Below the pieces are notes generated by a model. That model worked only from the letters and a program-made list of their open reading frames with translations. It was not told the DNA's origin and did no database searches. This document shows positions 56,514-64,000 of a stretch of DNA of 64,000 nucleotides, in pieces. The position numbers and the translations under genes are program-made. Location of the stretch: assembly GCF_029867415.1 (NCBI RefSeq), contig NC_081184.1, forward strand, positions 107,865,692 to 107,929,691, read 5' to 3'. The first letter of the stretch is position 1. Each line of letters opens with the position of its first letter. The stretch is from Vicia villosa. Lineage: Eukaryota > Streptophyta > Magnoliopsida > Fabales > Fabaceae.

Positions 56514-57739
56514 CATACTTTACTTTTATGCTAAAACACTAATAAAATAGCAAAAATCTAAAAAACACATAAGGCTCTCTTTGGACTATTGGTTACTATC
56601 CCTAGCATTTTGGAGATTCGGACTTATGGACTTAGTGCCTCTGGACCCTTATTATGTTGTTTCTCTGCTGTTATTCTGTCTGTCTGGCATTGGATTGTTG
56701 TCTGTTTGTATGTGCAGGTATTTCCTTGAAATCCCTTGATGGTTAATTCCAAGGCATTGCGATAAGGATTTTACCCAAAAACAGCCGTTACTCTGCCCGA
56801 TTTTCGTCAGAATCTTAATGTGCTTAATACAAAGTGGTGCTAAGATAATAAATTCATCTGGATCCCCAAGTGATAATGTGTTGGTTTGGTATTGATAAGT
56901 CCAAAGGATGGGAAATCTACCTTGACTCATAATGTCAAGTGTTGGCTTCTTCTTCGGTTAGACCGTTTCTTTCCTTAGCTTTTATTTTACGCAATAGGAT
57001 AGCCTCTTCATCTCCTCCCATTCTTAAATTTTCAAAATCTTCTCCCTTTTTCAAAAACCTTCTTATGTTTGCAACCTTTTCAAAACCATTTCTCAAAAAA
57101 TATCTTTTGCCCTTAGTGGCTTTTCTTCAAAAGTTTAGACACCGTTAATCGTCGAAACGAGTGGTTATACCCCACGATTTTGAAATTGATTGATATAATG
57201 AGATCTTTTCCGCGTGAGATAGCTAGTGGCATACTCGTCGATTTTATCCGAGTTGGAGCCCTTCTTTCATTAGCGATGCAAAGAACTCGTTTGTTCTCAT
57301 GCTCAAGATCAATGGCTGAGTATTTCTCTCCAACGACGATAAAGTGTTTATTCGTTTTTAAAACGTTTTTCCCAAAAAAAAGTGGAACTACATTAGCTCT
57401 GACTTCTCCATTGCACCGAGGAGGTATGTAGGCCCAAAGCTAAACGCTTTGCCGAGCTTATTTTAAAAATAAAACAAACGTTTTTTTAGCACACACACAC
57501 AGATTTTCAAAAAGGTTCCTGTGGAGTACCACAGATATGAGGGGTGCTTTAAACCTTCCCCTCATATAATCAACACCCGTACCTGAGATCTCTTTCTTGT
57601 TTTTAAAAACAAAACTTTGGGTTTTTCGTTCTTTTCCCTTTTCCTTTGAAAAAATAAAGCGCGGTGGCGATTTCAAACGAAATATTGATTCGAGTCAATC
57701 TCATGGCTTCGATATCAGATTTTCCCCGCTACAGAAAAA

Positions 57740-57757
57740 TGGCGACTCCACTGGGGA
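57740..57757 (+). other. Primer-binding site of the second Ogre-type element
   Basis: TGGCGACTCCACTGGGGA lies six bases after the LTR end. It is the same type as the site at 12331-12348, with CCA instead of TGC in the middle. Confidence 0.85.
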
Positions 57758-57974
57758 TCCAGTTTTAAGTGTGTTAAGCCTATTTTTGTTTATCTGTGTG
57801 TTTTTATCTGTATATATTATTGTGTGCTTTGTTTGTTTATTTTCTTTTTTCTTTTTGGTGCTCGATGGTTCCTCTGTGATGAGATAAAGTTCTAACCCGA
57901 ACTTTGGTGAGTAACTTGAGATAGGAGGTGGTAAGACCAATAGTCGCATGTCAGGAGCAATCCTTACCATAATT

Positions 57975-59036
57975 TGATCCGCTGTCGCGCACGGATCAAA
58001 AACGAGTATTTTGTAAAATGGTAGTTTAGCGGTAACGACAACTCGAATATCGTTCTCACAAGGATTCTCGTTGATTATTAACCAAAGGTAAATCGATTTA
58101 GGGGGGGTTTGTTTAAGGTTTCGATTAAACAAAATAGTGAAAATAAGTGATTATCAAAATAAGCTGAAATGATTAATCTACTGTTTTGGCTTCCTAACTT
58201 ATCATCGATCCAAATAATTTCCAACTCACAAGCGGATTCTATTCCCTTTTCGATTATAAAAACAATTATACAAGCGCAATTGAAATTATGTGATGTATGT
58301 TCCTAATTCCCGAATTAAGCAAACGGATTATATATAGCAATCGTGAATTAAGCAAACACGACAAACATACGCGGATTAAGCAAACGCGATTAAAGTATAG
58401 GAACATGCAACCATCGAAATAAATCAATCTAACCTTGGATAATATCGAATTAAGCAAACAACATATCAAAGATTAGAATTGAAAGGAAATAGATTAATTG
58501 GAAAATATAAGAACCTCAAAGTATCGGCGGAAACCGTTTACAGCAAATTAACCTCTAGGAATTAGTTCTTCATGATCAAACGTACAAGCTCTTCCAAAAA
58601 TGTGAATGGTCATAATCAGTAACGCGGCTGCTACCCTAAGGGGAAATAGTACAACCCGTTTTACAAACCAATTGGGTCAAACATACGACCCAGGCCCAAA
58701 ACTAATGACCCGAAACTTAAATAAACTAGTGCTGCAACTTCAACGAATTTTCTGGCCCTGCTACAGTCCGATTCTGACTTCGACTCCAACATAAGAATTG
58801 TAGCTCTTTCTCTTAGCTTTCCGAAGATTATTAGAACGCCTCAATCGGACTCCTGGAACTCCAGATATGATCGTTTCCGTGCAGACTGCTAATGCTGAAA
58901 ATTAAATACGAAAATCAAATAACAATAAAAATAAATTAAAATATAAAAACATTATAAAATACAAAAATAAGACAAGCAAACCATGGAAATGTATAAGTAC
59001 AAACGTAGAGGAATGTGCATCAAAATGCACTGATCA
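57975..59036 (-). repeat. 3' LTR of the Athila-type element
   Basis: Plus-strand ends TGATCCGCTG and CACTGATCA. Identical in length and, where compared, in sequence to 61847-62908. Confidence 0.92.
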
Positions 59037-60026
59037 AATTCCCCCACACTTGAACTTTTGCACTCCGAGCAAAATGAAAAACAAAACAAAGAAAGCACAA
59101 ATACATCAACATTTACTCATCCTAGGCTACAAATCTTCTTCGAGTAAGTTTGCATCGACAGGTACTAATCTTGCACACTAAGGACATCATAAGAACACTA
59201 ACCACAGATATGCAGACATAAGCCTCCTAAATACACAAACAAATTCAATTCATATTATTATACCATAGCCTAACTTACTCATCCTTTTTGCTCTTTTTCA
59301 TTCAGGCGCAATCACATTAAGCCCGTTATCTCCACACACTTATAGCAGGACGACCGGTTAGTGATTCTGATCCTTTTTTGCACGGGGTTCCGGTACTTAA
59401 GTGGCATAACCCTTTGCTTACTCAGATGTAGTTGCGGGGGATCGGACCGTAATCCTCCCTACCAAGTTCAGCACCAGAAACCGCTAAACCAACTAACAAA
59501 GAGTTTTGAAAACTTTTTTTTTGAAGATTACACAACCGTTGGGTTAAGTGACCGGGTGAGGGTCACCAAACTTAGAAGGTGTATTCTCTTTTTCTTTTCT
59601 CTTTTTTTTCTTGTCGGAACATTCACTTATATTCATCGGCTTCCCTGCGTAAAGTGTGTGAGAGATGGTGCCGACTGCTGAAATAAACTACTCAAGAGCT
59701 GTTAAAGAATGAGAAATTAAGGCTAAAACATAATAAAAAATTTAAATCAATTTCCATATGCAAGAGACATACGGTGTTAAAACGATACCGATCTTGTGAA
59801 TTTTTCCCAAGTCTCCGCAAACTCGACTCAAATCAGTCTGTAGCCTAAAACTTTCAAAACGATGCATATTTATTTTTATTTTTTAAAAACTGAAAACAAA
59901 ATAAGAAAACAAAAGAAAACAAAACAAAGAATTCCCTCCCCCACACTAAAACAAACATTGTCCTCAATGAAAAGACATAAATATTAAAGTAAGAGGGAGA
60001 GAAAGGAAAGAACACACCCCGAGTAG
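59037..60026 (-). other. 3' untranslated region and purine tracts of the Athila-type element
   Basis: Minus-strand GTGTGGGGGAATT abuts the LTR (59037-59050), and a second GTGTGGGGGAG lies near 59936-59947 in a TTGAGGACAATG context. The intervening 0.9 kb has no supported gene. Confidence 0.7.
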
Positions 60027-61331
60027 TCATGGAGGATAGGTGATCACATAAGCAGCCTTTTCCAAAGAGAGATCTTCTATATTCTCTTCTTCCAAAGTGG
60101 GGCTCTCATTGAGTAGCTTTGGGTAATGCTCATCGTCCTTAAAAAGTGGTTTAGATCCTTCACCTTTTATTCCAGGATCAAAGAATGCTCTTCTAAAAGT
60201 AAAAGTGTCAAATGGGCACGTGAAGGTGCTCTCAGCTTTCACAAAATCAAGGAACCAAAGGTGGGGCTGCCTCACTACTTTTTCTTCATCTTCAAATGAG
60301 ATCCTATGCACACACATGGACGAACTAATATCATAAATGTCATCCAAGATCCATCCAATTCCTTTCTTATGCTTCTTCAAAACCTGCAAAAACTTACTTT
60401 CTTGATCAAAATAAAGTTTAGAAGAAATTTTAACCGGAGGTTTTTCATTCATCTCTAAATAATCATATCTAAGATTTTCAGGAAGTTGCTTCAGCTCGAG
60501 GAAAGGTGGCTGCTCAATGGAATGAGTGCTTGAGGTTGTCAGGATGTCAAGAGTATCAGCTGCATGAACAGCTTCATCGATAAGAACTTCACCTGTAGTA
60601 AATATGTTACCCTGTAAGGCAGCATCAATCTCAGCACATACAACACAAATGTTAGTGTCAGTACAATCAGAACATGAGTAAACATCATCAAAATCAGACA
60701 GTGATGGAAAATCATATGCAAGCAAATCATTACGAGTATCATCAACATTTTCAGAAAGAGACTCAATTTGAAAAATAGAGTGCTCTTCCAAGGGTTGTTG
60801 GTTTGATCCTTGAGCTTGCTGCATGGCATTCATCAAAGTGGAAAGCTGTCCAATCTGTGTTTGCAAAGTCTGAAGACTAGAATCTATTTGTTGTTGATAC
60901 TGGAGATTATTCATAGCCATTTGCTTGACAAGGTCCTCTAGTGAAGGTCCGGAAGATGCAAAAGTGGTAACTTGGGGAGGGAAGAATCTTTCTAAGAACA
61001 CTTTTTTGAGATCATTCCAGCTTGTAACAGAGTTTGGCTCAAGGCAGTATAACCAATCTTTTGCAGCACCTTGAAGTGAGAACGGGAAGACTCTCAGCTT
61101 GATATGGTCTCCTGTTATTCCTTTAGGTCTCAATAATGTAGAACAAACAATATGGAATTCCTTTAGATGCTTATGTGAATCCTCACCTGCAAGACCACTA
61201 AACCTTGGCAACAAGTGTATTAAACCAGATTTCAATTCAAAGGGAACAACAACATCAGCATGTTCAATATATAAACCATTAGAATTAACATCAAGCGTAG
61301 CTAGCTTCCTTAGTGTTCTTTGATCAACCAT
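60027..61331 (-). CDS. Chimeric gag-RT protein of the Athila-type element
   Basis: An intact 434-codon frame from ATG 61331. Residues about 30-120 are the Ty3/gypsy gag domain (LPRFSGLAGEDSHKHLKEFH, then RVFPFSLQGAAKDWLY, then LKKVFLERFFPP). The usual rest of the capsid region is missing: the frame jumps directly to the Gln-rich coiled segment LEDLVKQMAMNNLQYQQQID. A Ser/Asp-rich linker with closely spaced cysteines follows (residues about 215-240). Then comes an N-terminal RT segment (LKQLPENLRYDYLE, KKHKKGIGWILDDI, MCVHRISFEDEEKVVRQP) without any catalytic YxDD motif. No zinc knuckle or protease. Both deletions kept the frame, which suggests the product was retained during amplification. 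The 96-codon frame at 60539-60829 is a shadow. Confidence 0.82.
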   Translation of the reverse strand: MVDQRTLRKLATLDVNSNGLYIEHADVVVPFELKSGLIHLLPRFSGLAGEDSHKHLKEFHIVCSTLLRPKGITGDHIKLRVFPFSLQGAAKDWLYCLEPNSVTSWNDLKKVFLERFFPPQVTTFASSGPSLEDLVKQMAMNNLQYQQQIDSSLQTLQTQIGQLSTLMNAMQQAQGSNQQPLEEHSIFQIESLSENVDDTRNDLLAYDFPSLSDFDDVYSCSDCTDTNICVVCAEIDAALQGNIFTTGEVLIDEAVHAADTLDILTTSSTHSIEQPPFLELKQLPENLRYDYLEMNEKPPVKISSKLYFDQESKFLQVLKKHKKGIGWILDDIYDISSSMCVHRISFEDEEKVVRQPHLWFLDFVKAESTFTCPFDTFTFRRAFFDPGIKGEGSKPLFKDDEHYPKLLNESPTLEEENIEDLSLEKAAYVITYPP

Positions 61332-61825
61332 GTTATCAAAATCAAGTTCAGAATCAAAATCAAGTTAAGAATCAAAATCAATTAAGCAATGCAGCAACAA
61401 ATGCGAAACTGACAACAATGTCTTATAACAGCCATAAACAATTAGAATGAAGGAACACGATTAAAATAAGTTCAGAAAAATATAAAAACACGAAATTTAA
61501 TCTAATTAGATAAAATACGAATTTTAGGAATTTTTTTGGATTTTTTCGACTCTATAAAAACAGTAAAAAATTCATTAAAAATAGAAAAACGATGAATTTG
61601 ACAATTTTGGGTCGAATTCCCTTACTCTTCTAGAGTAAGGGAGTATTGATCGCACGAATTTCCTACTTCCAGTAGGCAAAAACAGATTATCGATCAGACT
61701 CAATTTTCAAAAAAAACTGTTTTTTCGACTCAAAAATGCGTTATGGCCGAAACCGCGAGGAACCTATGGCCTAAACGCACAAACACTAAACCTATGACTC
61801 TAATATCAGTTAATAACGACAAGAA

Positions 61826-61843
61826 TCCCCGGCAACGGCGCCA
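61826..61843 (-). other. Primer-binding site of the Athila-type element (Asp-tRNA type)
   Basis: Minus-strand TGGCGCCGTTGCCGGGGA lies three bases from the LTR end. It is the Asp-tRNA-complementary site typical of Athila/Tat elements. Confidence 0.92.
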
Positions 61844-61846
61844 ATT

Positions 61847-62908
61847 TGATCCGCTGTCGCGCACGGATCAAAAACGAGTATTTTGTAAAATGGTAGTTTA
61901 GCGGTAACGACAACTCGAATATCGTTCTCACAAGGATTCTCGTTGATTATTAACCAAAGGTAAATCGATTTAGGGGGGGTTTGTTTAAGGTTTCGATTAA
62001 ACAAAATAGTGAAAATAAGTGATTATCAAAATAAGCTGAAATGATTAATCTACTGTTTTGGCTTCCTAACTTATCATCGATCCAAATAATTTCCAACTCA
62101 CAAGCGGATTCTATTCCCTTTTCGATTATAAAAACAATTATACAAGCGCAATTGAAATTATGTGATGTATGTTCCTAATTCCCGAATTAAGCAAACGGAT
62201 TATATATAGCAATCGTGAATTAAGCAAACACGACAAACATACGCGGATTAAGCAAACGCGATTAAAGTATAGGAACATGCAACCATCGAAATAAATCAAT
62301 CTAACCTTGGATAATATCGAATTAAGCAAACAACATATCAAAGATTAGAATTGAAAGGAAATAGATTAATTGGAAAATATAAGAACCTCAAAGTATCGGC
62401 GGAAACCGTTTACAGCAAATTAACCTCTAGGAATTAGTTCTTCATGATCAAACGTACAAGCTCTTCCAAAAATGTGAATGGTCATAATCAGTAACGCGGC
62501 TGCTACCCTAAGGGGAAATAGTACAACCCGTTTTACAAACCAATTGGGTCAAACATACGACCCAGGCCCAAAACTAATGACCCGAAACTTAAATAAACTA
62601 GTGCTGCAACTTCAACGAATTTTCTGGCCCTGCTACAGTCCGATTCTGACTTCGACTCCAACATAAGAATTGTAGCTCTTTCTCTTAGCTTTCCGAAGAT
62701 TATTAGAACGCCTCAATCGGACTCCTGGAACTCCAGATATGATCGTTTCCGTGCAGACTGCTAATGCTGAAAATTAAATACGAAAATCAAATAACAATAA
62801 AAATAAATTAAAATATAAAAACATTATAAAATACAAAAATAAGACAAGCAAACCATGGAAATGTATAAGTACAAACGTAGAGGAATGTGCATCAAAATGC
62901 ACTGATCA
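61847..62908 (-). repeat. 5' LTR of the Athila-type element
   Basis: Copy of 57975-59036. The 3 bp between it and the PBS, together with the shared AATT next to both LTRs, leave the inner boundary uncertain by up to four bases. Confidence 0.92.
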
Positions 62909-63718
62909 GCGTCATATGGTGGAACCCCAATCAGTGGAGGCCTCATGGAAGGTAGTAGAGGTTGTTACGAACCATCGTGATAACGCTATTACTTTCAATA
63001 ATGAGTGTCCGTAGAAGTTGAATGGCCTAGAACCTTTTTAACCAATCTAAGCCTTTTTAGGATGTAGTGCAGAAACAAGATCAAGTACCAATTTGAGCTT
63101 GTTGTCATGCGATACTACGCTCAGACGAGGTCTTTTTAGGCATATTATTGGCGCCCATGAGCAATTGTGCGTGCCGGTAATATCCGGTAGAAGATTGAAA
63201 ACTCTGGGAACCTTTGTAGAACCCAATTGGCAGGTACAAAGTTCCCTAGATCATACCTTTTGGGATGGTTGGACCCATGGCTCCATGCTCGTGACGTCGA
63301 ACCTTTGAACTATGATCTTATGTGACCTTGCGCGCTCTTGGTTGTGGTTGATGCATAAAACCATGCATTCATGCATCCATGAAAACTCTTTTTCTTTTGG
63401 TTTTCAAGGAACTTAGACGTCTTTCCTTGTAAACATCATAAGTTTCATCAAACTCAATGGATCTTGGGTGTTGATGGGGTGAAAACTCTAATCCACCAAA
63501 ATGGATGATTGATTTTGATGATAACTTAATCGAAGCTTTAGTCCAATGTTGAGTGTTTTCAAGTTAATATCTCAAGTTCCTTGAAACTCAAATAAAAAAA
63601 ACAAATTATTTGCATTGCATGCATCATTCTGCATTTGGTCCTGTTCTCTAAAGAAATTCTCCAGAGCCTTATTTCCTTTCTCCTGGTATCATCAGTACAA
63701 CACTCTTACTAAGAAGAA
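62909..63718 (+). other. Leader of the second Ogre-type element, after the Athila insertion
   Basis: Non-coding, with mid-length words found in Ogre leaders, ending just before the gag ATG. A 71-codon frame at 63093-63308 has no recognised domain. Confidence 0.55.
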
Positions 63719-63973
63719 ATGGAAAGCATCAAACAAGAGATTCTTGAGCTCCGTGAAGAGGTGGTTACTTTGAAGGCTGGTATGGAGCATCTGACTACTC
63801 TGGTTGAGGCTCTAGTTGCTGCCCAAATCAATCCTTCTATGAAGGAAGAAAGGATGTCAAAGGTCTTTCTTGAAACTCTGAACTCATCCTTTCCTAAGGG
63901 GATAGTAGTCAGTACACCTGCTGACTTCCACAGAGAGATGGATATGAAAGCGCTTCTAGAAAAGGATGTCTGA
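63719..63973 (+). pseudogene. N-terminal fragment of Ogre-type gag
   Basis: Starts MESIKQEILELREEVVTLKA, a heptad-like coiled coil found at the beginning of Ogre/Tat gag proteins, followed by GMEHLTTLVEALVAAQ. The frame closes with TGA at 63971 after LEKDV, while full-length gag is several hundred residues, so it is truncated or frame-shifted unless the frame is rescued outside the window. Confidence 0.65.
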
Positions 63974-64000
63974 AAGGAATGTTTGTTTGAAGAAGGTAAC

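Larger units (their letters stand above)
54307..57733 (+). repeat. 5' LTR of a second Ogre-type element
   Basis: Starts TGTCATACCCCAATTTTTGA and ends CCCCGCTACA, followed by a primer-binding site. It is 3427 bp. The 3' LTR lies outside the window. A TATA box and a transcribed leader are visible. It contains three repeat systems: paired palindromes (54576-54752, 55455-55558), a 127 bp tandem duplication and a 31 bp repeat. Confidence 0.85.
57975..62908 (-). mobile_element. Athila-type Ty3/gypsy element, 4.9 kb, internally deleted
   Basis: LTRs of 1062 bp each (57975-59036, 61847-62908), in which I found no difference. An Asp-tRNA-type PBS lies next to the right LTR and purine-rich ends next to the left one, so it is minus-oriented. 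Gag and a short RT segment are fused in one frame. Protease, most of RT, RNase H and integrase are absent. The flanks TAATT (left) and GCGTC (right) do not match, so no target duplication is present despite the identical LTRs. Confidence 0.9.
54307..64000 (+). mobile_element. Second Ogre-type element, 5' part, with Athila insertion
   Basis: LTR 54307-57733, PBS 57740-57757, leader 57758-57974 and 62909-63718, and gag start at 63719. The Athila-type element 57975-62908 lies in the leader. The rest, including any pol genes, is beyond the window end. Confidence 0.75.

Overview
This is nuclear plant DNA, almost certainly from a legume and probably from the Fabeae/vicioid group (pea, vetch, lentil or Lathyrus type). 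The reasons are the AT-rich composition, spliced exons with GT-AG introns, Mutator- and PIF-type MITEs, and above all Ogre-type Ty3/gypsy LTRs of 3.4-4.1 kb that begin TGTCATACCCC and sit next to a TGGCGACTC primer-binding site. The species is inferred, not shown. Most of the window is nested retrotransposon sequence. Only one gene looks intact and host-derived: a four-exon SOSEKI (DUF966) polarity gene at 33112-35938.

Layout. 1-2680: gene-free DNA with two MITEs (187-376, 695-950) and a long foldback element (about 2140-2672). 2680-17100: a truncated LTR split by a 13.0 kb, nearly intact but non-coding Ogre-type element (3407-16434; 4.08 kb LTRs, target duplication CCCGG). The broken LTR carries six copies of a hairpin with a constant loop and changing, still complementary stems. 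17296-20319: a young 3.0 kb LTR element with 253 bp LTRs (target duplication ATCAT) and a gag-like frame broken by one stop. 20468-21624: a pseudogene of a C3H12-like CCCH zinc-finger protein. 22734-22965: one orphan exon of a PIN auxin efflux carrier. 23.0-27.9 kb: gene-poor, two small foldback elements. 27881-32130: a decayed Mutator-like element with a FAR1/MULE transposase, a captured OTU cysteine-protease domain whose catalytic Cys is now Tyr, and a small intact ORF. It is bounded by arrays of a 22 bp palindrome. 33112-35938: SOSEKI. 36.5-37.8 kb: a PIF-type MITE at the junction of a duplicated 81-83 bp segment, and a Mutator-type MITE with a perfect 9 bp duplication.

38509-64000 is a stack of insertions. 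An Ogre-type LTR starting at 38509 is interrupted by a complete-ended Sirevirus (Ty1/copia, 38761-48336, target duplication GTCAA) that has lost reverse transcriptase but keeps gag, protease/integrase and a broken env-like frame. It is interrupted again by a 2.6 kb solo LTR (50900-53521, target duplication TGCTC). At 54307 a second Ogre-type LTR begins (to 57733), followed by its primer-binding site, leader and the start of gag (63719-63973). An Athila-type element (57975-62908) with apparently identical LTRs lies inside that leader and carries a chimeric gag/RT ORF.

How the parts relate. The host gene sits in a relatively quiet stretch (about 32-38 kb) between two blocks of nested elements. 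Target duplications and LTR similarity give an order: the Ogre-type and TGTAACACC LTRs were there first. The copia, Athila, 13 kb Ogre-type and 3 kb gag-only insertions are recent. The strongest unexplained signals are structured repeats inside LTRs: the constant-loop hairpins at 3.36 and 16.4-16.7 kb, and the paired AAATCGATTT palindromes set exactly 21 bp apart on a 73 bp period at 54.6 and 55.5 kb.
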